Positions 1 through 8,642 of a stretch of DNA of 64,000 nucleotides are shown one piece after another (positions within the stretch are counted from its first letter, which is position 1; every line of letters begins with the position of its first letter). The stretch lies in contig NC_015957.1 of the NCBI RefSeq assembly GCF_000147815.2, positions 8,370,001-8,434,000 on the forward strand. Reading direction: 5' to 3'. The translations under genes were made by a program, and so were the position numbers. The notes beneath the pieces were generated by a model. It did not search any database. It saw only the letters and a program-made list of their open reading frames with translations, and was not told the DNA's origin. The stretch comes from Streptomyces violaceusniger Tu 4113 (GTDB lineage: Bacteria > Actinomycetota > Actinomycetes > Streptomycetales > Streptomycetaceae).

Positions 1-1998
1 CGCCACCGCGACCGCCTGTTCGGCGCCGTCGGCGCGGCCGACGGCGGCCAGCACCTCCTGCTCCAGATGGGCCCGGCCGCGCGGGCGCAGCCCCTCCGGG
101 TCGCCGAGCAGGGCGACCGCCTCGGGGGCGCGCAGCAGCAGATCGGGGGCGAGCCGCCCGGCGGAGAGCACCCGGGCCAGGTTCTCGGCGGCGGCGCCCT
201 CGTCGCGCAGCAGCCGCAGATACCAGGGCGTCTTGCCGAGCGCGTCCGAGACCTTGCGGAAGCCCAGCAGCCCGGCATCCGGGTCGGCGGAATCGGCGAA
301 CCAGCCCAGCAGCACAGGCAGCAACGTACGCTGGATCGCTGCTTTTCTGGTCACACCGGATGCCAGGGCCTCCAGATGGCGTAGCGCACCGGCCGGGTCC
401 GCGTAGCCCAGGGCCGTGAGGCGCTGACCGGCCGCCTTGGGGCTGAGCCGGATCTCGCCGGGCTGGAGCTGGGCGACGGCGTCCAGCAGCGGCCGGTAGA
501 AGAGCTTCTCGTGCAGCCGCCGCACTTCGCGGGCGTGCCGCCGCCAGGCGGTGCCCAGTTCGGTCACCGGCTCGGTGCGGAACCCCAGCGACCGGCCGAG
601 GCGGCGCTGATCGGCCTCGCCCTCGGGCATCAGATGGGTGCGGCGCAGCCGGTAGAGCTGGAGGCGGTGCTCCATGGTGCGCAGAAAGCGGTACGCGGCG
701 TCCAGCGCGGCGGCGTCGGTGCGCCCCACATAGCCGCCCGCGGCCAGCGCCGCGAGCGCGTCCAGCGTCGTACCGCTGCGCAGCGACTCGTCGGACCGCC
801 CGTGCACCAACTGCAGCAGTTGGACGGCGAACTCGACGTCGCGCAGCCCCCCGGGGCCCAGCTTGAGCTCGCGGTCGACCTCGGAGACGGGGATGTTCTC
901 GACCACCCGGCGGCGCATCTGCTGCACATCGGGGATGAAGTTCTCGCGCTCGACGGCCTGCCAGACCATCGGCGCGAGGGCGTCCACATACGCCTGTCCG
1001 AGCGCGGCGTCGCCCGCCATCGGACGGGCCTTCAGCAGCGCCTGGAACTCCCAGGTCTTGGCCCAGCGCTGGTAGTACGCCAGATGGCTGGAGAGGGTCC
1101 GCACCAGCGGGCCGTTGCGCCCCTCGGGGCGGAGGTTGGCGTCGACGGGCCAGATGGTGCCCTCGACGGTGACATCGGAGCAGACGCGCATCAGCCGGGA
1201 GGCGAGCCGGGTGGCGGCCCGCACCGCCTCGTCCTCCTGGACCCCCTCGACCGCCTCCGCCACGAAGATCACGTCCACATCGGAGACGTAATTGAGCTCG
1301 CGGCCGCCGCATTTGCCCATGCCGATCACGGCCAGCTTGCAGGCGGCGGCGTCCTGCGGCTCCTCCTCGGCCGCGATCTCCAGCGCGGCCCGCAGCGTCG
1401 CGGTCGCCAGGTCGGCGAGTTCGGCGGCCGTCTGGGTGATGTCGATGGTGCCGCACACATCGCGGGCCGCGATGGCCAGCAGCGCCCGGCGGTAGGCCAC
1501 GCGCAACGCGTCGGCCCGGGGCAGCCCCGCCCCGGGCGCGCCCCAGACCCCCTCGGCCAGGGCCCGCTCGAACTCGGGGGTGGCCGGATGCAGATCGGCC
1601 GACTCGTACGTCACCAGGGCGTGCCAGTCCCCCGGATGGCGGGCGAGGTGGTCGCCCAGCGCCTCGGACGCGCCGAGCACCCCGAGCAGCCGGTCGCGCA
1701 GCGGTTTGGCGGTGACGAGGGTGTCCAGCAGCGCCTGCCGCGAACCGGCCCGCTGCCCGCCGTTCGGCTCGCCCGCCTCCCCCTCGTCCTCGGGCAGCGC
1801 CTCGACGAGCCGTACGAGCCCGAGCAGCGCCAGATCCGGGTCGGCCGTCGCGCCGAGCGCCTCCAACAGCACCGAATCGCTGCGCACCGCGGCCAGCTCG
1901 GGCGCGTCCAGCAGCCGTTGGGCGGCCGAGGCGTCGGTGAAACCGTGCCGCAGCAGCCGGGTCACATTGCTGCTCCTGCGTCCCTGCGGTACGGACAT
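1..1998 (-). CDS. glnE: Bifunctional glutamine synthetase adenylyltransferase/adenylyl-removing enzyme, 3' end outside window
   Basis: The minus-strand frame from the ATG at 1996-1998 is open to the left edge and gives the first 666 residues of a protein that is about 1000 residues in this family. It starts MSVPQGRRSSNVTRLLRHGF, and the ATG is preceded by GGAGG. Around residues 225-245 it carries the nucleotidyltransferase signature GKCGGRELNYVSDVDVIF, with the two Asp metal ligands of the N-terminal (deadenylylating) domain. Further on is the family motif KLGPGGLRDVEF. In actinobacteria GlnE adenylylates and deadenylylates GlnA-type glutamine synthetase in response to nitrogen status. A glutamine synthetase lies just upstream on the same strand, a neighbourhood typical of Streptomyces. 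The C-terminal adenylylating domain is outside the window. Confidence 0.95.
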   Translation of the reverse strand, partial: MSVPQGRRSSNVTRLLRHGFTDASAAQRLLDAPELAAVRSDSVLLEALGATADPDLALLGLVRLVEALPEDEGEAGEPNGGQRAGSRQALLDTLVTAKPLRDRLLGVLGASEALGDHLARHPGDWHALVTYESADLHPATPEFERALAEGVWGAPGAGLPRADALRVAYRRALLAIAARDVCGTIDITQTAAELADLATATLRAALEIAAEEEPQDAAACKLAVIGMGKCGGRELNYVSDVDVIFVAEAVEGVQEDEAVRAATRLASRLMRVCSDVTVEGTIWPVDANLRPEGRNGPLVRTLSSHLAYYQRWAKTWEFQALLKARPMAGDAALGQAYVDALAPMVWQAVERENFIPDVQQMRRRVVENIPVSEVDRELKLGPGGLRDVEFAVQLLQLVHGRSDESLRSGTTLDALAALAAGGYVGRTDAAALDAAYRFLRTMEHRLQLYRLRRTHLMPEGEADQRRLGRSLGFRTEPVTELGTAWRRHAREVRRLHEKLFYRPLLDAVAQLQPGEIRLSPKAAGQRLTALGYADPAGALRHLEALASGVTRKAAIQRTLLPVLLGWFADSADPDAGLLGFRKVSDALGKTPWYLRLLRDEGAAAENLARVLSAGRLAPDLLLRAPEAVALLGDPEGLRPRGRAHLEQEVLAAVGRADGAEQAVAVA

Positions 1999-2117
1999 CC
2001 CGCCGCCTCCCGTCCCTGGTCGACTCCGCGCCGTTCGACCACGCGCACACCGGTGATCGAAGGCGCCGCTGACGAGCCTAAGCGACCCCAAGGGCTAAGC
2101 GGCAGGTCCGAGCGGGG

Positions 2118-2744
2118 TCAGGCGACGACGAAACGGGCCCGCGGCTCACCGTGGAGACGGCCCGGCGGGAGCCTGCGGCCGTAGGCGACCAGGAGGAGGT
2201 CCTGGGCGGCTCCGGCCAGCTCGGCGCCGGTGCCGTAGGACCAGTCGAGGTCGTCGGCGCGGAGCCGGACCCCGTCGAGGTCGGCTCCGAAGAACTTCAG
2301 GCTCTTGGGGCTGACCGTCCCCAGCAGGACGCGAAGCCGCTCCTCGGGGACCCGGCGGTCGATCCCGAGCGCGGCGGTGATGTCCAGGCCGTGGATCACA
2401 TCGTGGCCCAGCGCCGCCTCGATCCCGCCGACCGGCGGCTTCCAAGGGTGGTCGGCGTGGTCCCGGAGGAACGCGGCCAGTTCGCCGGTCGAGGCGGTGG
2501 CCGCGTCCTTACGGGCGAGCCGGTCGGTCATCCGGTGAAGGCCGCCGCGCGCCTTGGCCAGCTCCCACAGCACCGCAGGGAGCGGATACCGGAACCCCAT
2601 GGACATATGCGCCGCGACCTCCCGCACCCGCCACCCCGCACACAGGCTGGGCGCGTCCCATTGCTCGGCCGTCAGAGTGTCCAACAGGTCCGCCAGCTCC
2701 CGGCGTTCGGCCGCGATCGCTCTTCTGATGCTCACGAGATCCAT
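2118..2744 (-). CDS. DinB/MDMPI-fold (TIGR03083-type) maleylpyruvate isomerase family protein
   Basis: A 208-residue protein starting MDLVSIRRAIAAERRELADL. The N-terminal half has the pattern LCAGWRVREVAAHM, typical of the mycothiol-dependent maleylpyruvate isomerase N-terminal (DinB-like four-helix) fold, with a metal-ligand-type His in VAAHM and a second one in the segment ALGHDVIHGLDI near residue 115. Such actinobacterial proteins are thought to be metal-dependent, thiol-linked enzymes, but the substrate of this one cannot be read from sequence. It lies between glnA2 and glnE on the same strand, behind a strong hairpin, so it is probably transcribed separately from glnA2. The start is the first ATG of the frame. 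Exact function is unknown. Confidence 0.8.
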   Translation of the reverse strand: MDLVSIRRAIAAERRELADLLDTLTAEQWDAPSLCAGWRVREVAAHMSMGFRYPLPAVLWELAKARGGLHRMTDRLARKDAATASTGELAAFLRDHADHPWKPPVGGIEAALGHDVIHGLDITAALGIDRRVPEERLRVLLGTVSPKSLKFFGADLDGVRLRADDLDWSYGTGAELAGAAQDLLLVAYGRRLPPGRLHGEPRARFVVA

Positions 2745-2835
2745 GAGCTCAAGGGTTTCGGCAGTGCTGCCATAAGTCCAAGAGCCCGTGGTTCTCGCAG
2801 CCAGAAGCGACGGTTATGGGACGCGCGGGCGGAAT

Positions 2836-2878
2836 GAGACGATCCGGGCCGGCGTCGTGACGACGCCGGCCCGGATCG
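2836..2878 (-). terminator. Long perfect hairpin, probable terminator of glnA2
   Basis: An inverted repeat with about 20 paired bases per arm (left arm GACGATCCGGGCCGGCGTCG) closes over a loop of 1-4 nt. It lies 34 bp after the glnA2 stop codon and before the next minus-strand gene. There is no long T-run, as is usual for Streptomyces terminators. Confidence 0.8.
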
Positions 2879-2911
2879 TCGGTCCAGCGGGGCACACCCG
2901 CTGATCTGCGC

Positions 2912-4273
2912 TTACAGCACCGGCAGGTTCTTGCGCAGCTCGAACGGGGTCACCTCGGAGCGGTACTCCTCCCACTCCTGCTTCTTGTTGCGGAGGAAGA
3001 AGTCGAAGACATGCTCTCCGAGCGTCTCCGCGACCAGTTCGCTGCGCTCCATCAGGTCGATCGCCTCGCCCAGGTTCTGCGGCAGCGGCTCGATGCCGAG
3101 GGAGCGGCGCTCGGCGTCGGAGAGGGCCCAGACGTCGTCGTCGGCGCCGGCCGGGAGTTGATAGCCGCCCTCGATGCCCTTGAGCCCGGCCGCGAGCAGC
3201 ACCGCGTAGGCCAGGTAGGGGTTGGCTCCGGAGTCCAGGGAGCGGACCTCGATGCGGGTCGAGCCGGTCTTGCCGGGCTTGTAGAGGGGGACGCGGACGA
3301 GCGCTGAGCGGTTGTTGTGGCCCCAGCAGATGTAGGAGGGGGCCTCGCCGCCCGCGCCGGCGGTGCGCTTGGAGCCGCCCCAGATGCGCTTGTAGGAGTT
3401 GACCCACTGGTTGGTCACGGCGGAGATCTCCCCGGCGTGGCGGAGCAGCCCCGCGATGAAGGAGCGGCCCACCTTGGAGAGCTGGAACTCGGAGCCGGAC
3501 TCGTAGAAGGCGTTGCGGTCGCCCTCGAAGAGGGAGAGGTGGGTGTGCATGCCCGAGCCGGGGAATTCGGAGAACGGCTTGGGCATGAACGTGGCCTGCA
3601 CGCCCTGCTCCAGCGCGACCTGCTTCATGACCAGGCGGAAGGTCATGATGTTGTCGGCGGTGGAGAGCGCGTCGGCGTAGCGCAGATCGATCTCCTGCTG
3701 GCCGGGGGCACCCTCGTGGTGGGAGAACTCGACCGAGATGCCCATCGATTCGAGCATGGTGATCGCCTGGCGGCGGAAGTCCATGCCGATGTTCTGCGGG
3801 GTGTGGTCGAAGTAGCCGGAGGAGTCGGCGGGCACCGGGCGGCTGCCGTCCACCGGCTTCTGGTTGAGCAGGAAGAACTCGATCTCGGGGTGGGTGTAGA
3901 AGGTGAAGCCGAGGTCGGAGGTCTTGGCGAGGATGCGCTTGAGGACGAAGCGGGGGTCGGCGAAGGACGGTGAGCCGTCCGGCATCAGGATGTCGCAGAA
4001 CATCCGGGCGGTCCCGGGGGCCTCGGCGCGCCAGGGCAGGATCTGGAACGTTCCGGGGTCCGGCTTGGCGATCATGTCGGATTCGTAGACCCGGGCGAAG
4101 CCCTCGATCGCGGAGCCGTCGAAGCCGATGCCTTCGTCGAAGGCACCTTCGAGTTCGGCCGGCGCGACGGCCACGGACTTCAGGAAGCCGAGCACGTCGG
4201 TGAACCAGAGCCGCACGAACCGGATGTCGCGCTCTTCGAGCGTGCGGAGCACGAACTCCTGCTGCTTATCCAT
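2912..4273 (-). CDS. glnA2: Type I glutamine synthetase-like ligase, GlnA2 type
   Basis: A 453-residue glutamine synthetase-fold protein with the expected landmarks: DEGIGFDGSAIEGF near residues 46-59, metal-binding HPEIEFF near 128-134, HHEGAPGQQEID near 185-196, GSGMHTHLSL near 238-247 and NRSALVRVP near 318. In adenylylated GlnA proteins the regulatory Tyr sits near position 397; the corresponding stretch here reads DAERRSLGIEPLPQNL and has no Tyr, so GlnE control by adenylylation is unlikely. In S. coelicolor the paralogue GlnA2 was reported as a gamma-glutamylpolyamine synthetase, so polyamine use rather than ammonium assimilation is a serious possibility. The ATG is preceded by AGGGGA about 5 nt upstream. 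It is transcribed toward glnE and followed by a strong hairpin. Confidence 0.92.
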   Translation of the reverse strand: MDKQQEFVLRTLEERDIRFVRLWFTDVLGFLKSVAVAPAELEGAFDEGIGFDGSAIEGFARVYESDMIAKPDPGTFQILPWRAEAPGTARMFCDILMPDGSPSFADPRFVLKRILAKTSDLGFTFYTHPEIEFFLLNQKPVDGSRPVPADSSGYFDHTPQNIGMDFRRQAITMLESMGISVEFSHHEGAPGQQEIDLRYADALSTADNIMTFRLVMKQVALEQGVQATFMPKPFSEFPGSGMHTHLSLFEGDRNAFYESGSEFQLSKVGRSFIAGLLRHAGEISAVTNQWVNSYKRIWGGSKRTAGAGGEAPSYICWGHNNRSALVRVPLYKPGKTGSTRIEVRSLDSGANPYLAYAVLLAAGLKGIEGGYQLPAGADDDVWALSDAERRSLGIEPLPQNLGEAIDLMERSELVAETLGEHVFDFFLRNKKQEWEEYRSEVTPFELRKNLPVL

Positions 4274-4480
4274 GGTCCCCTATCCTTGCAGGTCAAACGG
4301 CTCTTTTCGTGGGCGCGGGGCACCTTCCGCAGCCCAGTATCACGCGGTGGGATTACACGGAGGTTTCGTCCGGGCTCTCCGGTCTCCCCTCAGCTCACCA
4401 CGATGTGTGCATCGTACTTTCACCCGGCCGGTCCCCGCCCCGGGCATTCCGCGCCCACCGTGGCGCCTGCGGGAGCTCCA

Positions 4481-4495
4481 TACCCCTTGGGGGTA
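4481..4495 (+). promoter_or_regulatory. CsoR-like copper operator candidate
   Basis: TACCCCTTGGGGGTA is a perfect inverted repeat, TACCCC/GGGGTA around a TTG spacer, with A before it. This ATACCC...GGGTA architecture is that of actinobacterial CsoR copper-repressor operators as I remember them. It lies about 200 bp upstream of a multicopper oxidase gene. No csoR gene is in the window, so the assignment rests on motif plus target. Confidence 0.6.
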
Positions 4496-4524
4496 GGGTG
4501 CCGATTATCACGATGATCAAACGG

Positions 4525-4537
4525 TCAGATGATCTGA
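4525..4537 (+). promoter_or_regulatory. Palindrome TCAGAT-G-ATCTGA upstream of copper oxidase
   Basis: A perfect 6+1+6 palindrome, followed 6 bp later by another half-site (TCAGAT, 4542-4547). It is about 160 bp before the oxidase ATG. Its protein partner is unknown; it may be a regulator site or chance. Confidence 0.35.
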
Positions 4538-4697
4538 ACGGTCAGATGGAGGCGGCGGTGTACCAGAGCCCCTCACCCCACAGCCGACCGCTGATGCGTC
4601 GCATAGAGCGGCGCGTCGGCCGCCCGCCCTTCCGGCGGGGCGCCGGACGCGCCGACCCTCACGCATCCGGCACACATCAGCATTGGGGTACCGACTC

Positions 4698-6362
4698 ATG
4701 CACGAAAAGACTCGCCGTGCCGTGCTCGGCACGGGCATCGCCGCCGCGGGCAGCGGTCTGCTCGCGGCCTGTGGCTCCCCCGGCCCCCACCCCCGGGCCG
4801 CGGGCCAAGACGGTTTGGACAGCAGCGCGATGGGCGCCCCCGCCCGGGCCGGCGCGCCCGCGGAGGACGTCCCGCCGGAGTATGTCTCCCCCCACGGCCC
4901 GGAGGTCGCCGCGACCGAGCAGCGGCGGGGCCCCGGCCCGGTGCGGACGTTCCGGCTCACCGCCACCGCGACCACCCTGGACATCGGCGCCCGCAAGGTG
5001 GCGTCCTGGGCGTACGAGGACCAGGTGCCGGGCCGGGAGATCCGGGTGACCGCGGGCGACACGATCGCCCTCACCCTCGCCAACAACCTGCCGCAGCCCA
5101 CCACGCTGCACTGGCACGGCATCCGGCTGCGCAACGACATGGACGGCGTCCCGGGGGTGACCCAGCGGCCGGTCAAGACCGGCGCCGCCTTCGACTACCG
5201 CTTCACCGCGTTCTACCCGGGCACGTACTGGATCCATCCGCACTCGGGCGTCCAGCTCGACCGGGGGCTGTACGCACCGCTGATCGTGGAGGATCCGAAG
5301 GAGCCGCTGAAGTACGACAAGGAGTGGGTCGTCGTCCTCGACGACTGGCTCGACGGGGTGGGCGGCCGCACCCCGGACACGGAGCTCGAGCGACTGGGCG
5401 GCGGCAGGGGCGGCCATTCCATGGGGGACGAGGGCAAACGAGCCGCCAAGGGCGCGGCCAAAGGCACGGCCAAAGGCACGGCCGCGGGCGCCGCGAAGCT
5501 CGGCGCGGCCCGGCCCGCGGCGCCGAAGAAGGCCGCACCCGCCGCACCCGCCGCGCCCATGGAGAGCGAGCTGCTGGGCGGCCACGCGGGCGATGTCACC
5601 TACCCCTACTACCTGGTCAACGGGCGCAGCCCGGAGTCCCCGCAGGTCTTCCGCGCCAAGCGCGGCGACCGGATCCGCATCCGCCTCATCAACGCGGGCG
5701 GCGACACCGCCTTCCGCGTCGCCCTCGGCGGCCACCGGATGACCGTCACCCACACCGACGGCTACCCCGTCGTACCGGCCAAGACGGACGCGCTGCTGCT
5801 GGGCATGGGCGAGCGCTACGACGTGCTGGTCACCGTCAAGGACGGGGTCTTCCCGCTCGCCGTCCTCGCCGAGGGCAAGGGGCGTTCGGCGATGGCGGTG
5901 CTGCGCACCCGCGGCAAGAGCCCCGTGAAGTTCCCGCGCCCCAAGGAGCTGGACGGCGAGCTGCTCACCGCGGACCGGCTGAAGGCGGCGGAGGACGTAC
6001 GCCTGACGCCCAAGGAGCCCGACCGGATCATCCGGATGCGGCTCACCGGCTCGATGCGGCGCTACGACTGGGCGATCAACGGCCGGCCGTACGACCCGTC
6101 GCAGCGCTATCCGGTGCGGGCCGGTGAGCGGGTGCGGATCTCCTTCGTCAACGGCACCGACATGTGGCATCCGATGCATCTGCACGGCCACACCTTCGGG
6201 CTGCCGGACGGCGGGCCCCGTAAGGACACCACGATCCTGCGGCCGCACCACAAGGTGAACGTGGACCTCGACGCCGACAATCCGGGGCTGTGGATGGTCC
6301 ACTGCCACAACGTCTACCACTCGGAGTCCGGGCTGATGACCATCCTCGGCTACCAGAAGTAG
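4698..6362 (+). CDS. Tat-exported lipoprotein multicopper oxidase
   Basis: A 554-residue multicopper oxidase with all four copper-ligand blocks: TLHWHGIRL near residue 135, YWIHPHSG near 177, HPMHLHGH near 491 and VHCHNVYHSESGLM near 533-547, the last with a Met axial ligand for type 1 copper. The ATG at 4698 was chosen because it gives the signal MHEKTRRAVLGTG...LLAACG, a twin-arginine signal with a lipobox Cys; an upstream in-frame TTG at 4683 adds nothing useful. It probably oxidises Cu(I) or phenolic substrates outside the cell, as CueO/CopA-type enzymes do. Residues about 231-294 form a Gly-, Ala- and Lys-rich low-complexity insert (GAAKGTAKGTA and alternating Ala/Pro) between the cupredoxin domains, which is unusual. 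The upstream palindrome suggests copper control. A terminator hairpin follows. Confidence 0.92.
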   Translation: MHEKTRRAVLGTGIAAAGSGLLAACGSPGPHPRAAGQDGLDSSAMGAPARAGAPAEDVPPEYVSPHGPEVAATEQRRGPGPVRTFRLTATATTLDIGARKVASWAYEDQVPGREIRVTAGDTIALTLANNLPQPTTLHWHGIRLRNDMDGVPGVTQRPVKTGAAFDYRFTAFYPGTYWIHPHSGVQLDRGLYAPLIVEDPKEPLKYDKEWVVVLDDWLDGVGGRTPDTELERLGGGRGGHSMGDEGKRAAKGAAKGTAKGTAAGAAKLGAARPAAPKKAAPAAPAAPMESELLGGHAGDVTYPYYLVNGRSPESPQVFRAKRGDRIRIRLINAGGDTAFRVALGGHRMTVTHTDGYPVVPAKTDALLLGMGERYDVLVTVKDGVFPLAVLAEGKGRSAMAVLRTRGKSPVKFPRPKELDGELLTADRLKAAEDVRLTPKEPDRIIRMRLTGSMRRYDWAINGRPYDPSQRYPVRAGERVRISFVNGTDMWHPMHLHGHTFGLPDGGPRKDTTILRPHHKVNVDLDADNPGLWMVHCHNVYHSESGLMTILGYQK

Positions 6363-6379
6363 CCGCGGCGTCCGGGAAG

Positions 6380-6408
6380 GCCCGGCCCCGGAGGCGAAGG
6401 GGCCGGGC
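6380..6408 (+). terminator. Terminator hairpin after multicopper oxidase
   Basis: GCCCGGCCCC pairs perfectly with GGGGCCGGGC across a 9-nt loop, starting 18 bp after the oxidase stop codon. Confidence 0.8.
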
Positions 6409-6422
6409 GGGGTCCGCCCCGG

Positions 6423-6536
6423 CGCCGCCGCCCGGCGCGAGAAGCACGCCGTCCGGCGCGAGAAGGCCGCCGCCCGGCGCGAGAAGGCGCCGCCCGGCGT
6501 GAGAAGGCGCCGCCCGGCGTGAGAAGGCGTGAGAAG
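6423..6536. repeat. Degenerate tandem repeat, about 18-21 bp unit
   Basis: The unit GCCGCCCGGCGYGAGAAGG recurs about five times between the oxidase terminator and nadE. The last copies are shortened to GGCGTGAGAAGG. No open reading frame of interest depends on it. Confidence 0.8.
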
Positions 6537-6583
6537 GGAGACACCCCCGGCTATCGCGTCAGACAGACGATTACACTGGGCGC

Positions 6584-8338
6584 GTGCCTCAACTTCGCCT
6601 CGCTCTGAACCAGATCGACTCGACCGTCGGAGACCTCGACGGCAACACCGAGTCGATACTCCACTGGACCCGGCACTCCGCCGAGCAGGGCGCCCATCTG
6701 GTGGCGTTCCCCGAGATGGTGCTGACCGGCTACCCCGTCGAGGACCTGGCGCTGCGCTCGTCCTTCGTCGAGGCGTCGCGCGCGGCCCTGCACTCACTCG
6801 CCGAGCGGCTGAACGCCGAGGGGCTGGGCGAGCTGCCGGTGGTCGTCGGCTATCTCGACCGCAGCGAGCGCGCCCGGCGCTACGGCCAGCCCGCCGGCTC
6901 ACCGCAGAACGCGGGCGCGGTGCTGCACCGCGGCACGGTCGCCCTGACCTTCGCCAAGCACCATCTGCCGAACTACGGCGTCTTCGACGAGTTCCGCTAC
7001 TTCGTGCCCGGGGACACGCTGCCCATGGTGCGCGTCCACGGCATCGACATCGCGCTCGCCATCTGCGAGGACCTGTGGCAGGACGGCGGCCGGGTGCCGG
7101 CGAGCTGCTCGGCGGGGGCCGGGCTGCTGCTGTCGATCAACGCCTCGCCGTACGAGCGGGAGAAGGACGACACCCGGCTCGACCTGGTGCGCAAGCGGGC
7201 CCAGGAGGCGGGCTGCACCACCGCGTATCTGGCGATGATCGGCGGCCAGGACGAGCTGGTCTTCGACGGCGACTCGATCGTCGTGGACCGGGACGGCGAA
7301 GTCATCGCGCGCGCCCCGCAGTTCGCCGAGGGCTGTGTGCTGCTCGACCTCGAGCTGCCCGCCGCCGACCCGGACTCCGTCCCCGAGGGGGTCGTGGACG
7401 ACGGGCTGCGCATCGACCATGTCACCCTCTCCGCCGACCCGCTGCCCGGTTACGAGCCGGAGCTCGCGGGCGGCGAGGCCGAGCGGCTCGGGGACGACGA
7501 GGAGGTCTACACGGCGCTGGTCGTGGGGCTGCGGGCCTACGCGGCGAAGAACGGCTTCCGCAGTGTGCTGATCGGGCTCTCCGGCGGGATCGACTCCGCG
7601 CTGGTGGCCGCCCTCGCCTGTGACGCGGTCGGCGCGCAGAACGTGTACGGCGTCGCGATGCCCTCGCGCTACTCCTCCGAGCACTCCGTCGCCGACGCCA
7701 CCGAGCTGGCGCGGCGCACCGGGCTCAACTTCCGCACGGTCTCCATCGCCCCGATGTTCGACGCCTATATGGACTCCCTGCAGCTCACCGGGCTGGCCGA
7801 GGAGAACCTGCAGTCGCGGCTGCGCGGCACGACGCTGATGGCGATCTCCAACCAGGAGGGCCATATCGTCCTCGCCCCGGGCAACAAGTCCGAGCTGGCC
7901 TGCGGCTACTCCACGCTGTACGGGGACTCGGTCGGCGCATACGGCCCGATCAAGGACGTCTACAAGACCTCCGTCTTCCGCCTGGCGAAATGGCGTAACC
8001 GCGCGGCGGAAGAGCGGGGCCAGACCCCGCCCATCCCCGAGAACTCGATCAGCAAGCCGCCGAGCGCCGAGCTGCGCCCCGGCCAGGTCGACACCGACTC
8101 GCTCCCCGACTACGAGGTCCTGGACCGGATCCTGGAGCTGTACGTCGACCGTGACCAGGGGCGTAAGGACATCGTGGCGGCGGGATACGACGATCCGCTG
8201 GTGACCCGGATCCTGCGGCTCGTGGACACGGCCGAGTACAAGCGCCGGCAGTACCCGCCGGGCACGAAGATCTCCGCGAAGGGCTTCGGCAAGGACCGCC
8301 GGCTGCCCATCACCAACCGCTGGCGCGAGCGCACCTGA
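6584..8338 (+). CDS. nadE: Glutamine-dependent NAD+ synthetase
   Basis: A 584-residue two-domain enzyme. The N-terminal 270 residues form a nitrilase-type glutaminase with its Glu in FPEMVLTGYP, Lys in FAKHHLPNYG and Cys in ALAICEDLW (around 160). The C-terminal half is the ATP-pyrophosphatase synthetase, with the P-loop LSGGIDSALVAA around 332-343. It converts nicotinate adenine dinucleotide to NAD+ using ammonia channelled from glutamine, the last step of NAD synthesis. The GTG at 6584 is the start giving the family N-terminus MPQLRLALNQIDSTVGDL. Length and motif order are those of the actinobacterial family. It stands alone between the oxidase and a decayed gene. Confidence 0.96.
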   Translation: MPQLRLALNQIDSTVGDLDGNTESILHWTRHSAEQGAHLVAFPEMVLTGYPVEDLALRSSFVEASRAALHSLAERLNAEGLGELPVVVGYLDRSERARRYGQPAGSPQNAGAVLHRGTVALTFAKHHLPNYGVFDEFRYFVPGDTLPMVRVHGIDIALAICEDLWQDGGRVPASCSAGAGLLLSINASPYEREKDDTRLDLVRKRAQEAGCTTAYLAMIGGQDELVFDGDSIVVDRDGEVIARAPQFAEGCVLLDLELPAADPDSVPEGVVDDGLRIDHVTLSADPLPGYEPELAGGEAERLGDDEEVYTALVVGLRAYAAKNGFRSVLIGLSGGIDSALVAALACDAVGAQNVYGVAMPSRYSSEHSVADATELARRTGLNFRTVSIAPMFDAYMDSLQLTGLAEENLQSRLRGTTLMAISNQEGHIVLAPGNKSELACGYSTLYGDSVGAYGPIKDVYKTSVFRLAKWRNRAAEERGQTPPIPENSISKPPSAELRPGQVDTDSLPDYEVLDRILELYVDRDQGRKDIVAAGYDDPLVTRILRLVDTAEYKRRQYPPGTKISAKGFGKDRRLPITNRWRERT

Positions 8339-8361
8339 GCCGGTGGGCGGGGCCCTGTGGC

Positions 8362-8642
8362 CTACGCCTGCGCGTACTGCGCGTACTGCGCGTACTGCGC
8401 GTCCAGGAACGTCCTGATCAGCCCCAGCCACTCATCGGGCGCCTCCACGAACGGCAGGTGACCTGACTCCAGCTCGGCGAAGCGCGCGCCGGGGATCGCG
8501 TCCGCGACCTGACGGTGGTGGTACGGCGTCGCCATCGTGTCCAGGGTCGTGGAGATCACCAGGGTGGGCACCCGGATCCGGCCCAGGTCCTCACGGACGT
8601 CGACCCGGCCGACCAGTTCGACCTGGTCGATCGCGCCGGGCT
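8362..8642 (-). pseudogene. C-terminal remnant of an alpha/beta-hydrolase
   Basis: Reading leftward, about 93 residues match the end of an alpha/beta-hydrolase: the strand and acid loop VPTLVISTTLDTMATPYHHRQ, then the catalytic His context ARFAELESGHLPFVEAPDEW. The nucleophile elbow and the rest of the N-terminal half are missing. The coding sequence ends exactly where a 52-bp inverted repeat arm begins (8643), and the frame continues into low-complexity repeat sequence. No N-terminal half exists on the other side of the element, so the gene is broken, presumably by the repeat or a deletion next to it. The last codons contain a 9-bp tandem repeat encoding AQYAQYAQYAQA. Confidence 0.8.

Larger units (their letters stand above)
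4274..4697. promoter_or_regulatory. 424-bp divergent intergenic region between glnA2 and the multicopper oxidase
   Basis: No convincing gene is seen here. The region must hold the glnA2 promoter (left, minus) and the copper oxidase promoter (right, plus). Two palindromes stand out near the plus-strand gene, at 4481-4495 and 4525-4537, and are listed separately. Confidence 0.7.

Noticed and set aside
511..2184. Long plus-strand open frame opposite glnE
   Set aside because: The minus-strand frame carries the GlnE motifs; the plus frame is a GC-driven shadow with no recognisable domain.
6423..6536. Short regular repeats as a CRISPR array (here and at 54870-55074)
   Set aside because: Units are contiguous with no unique spacers, and there are no cas genes.
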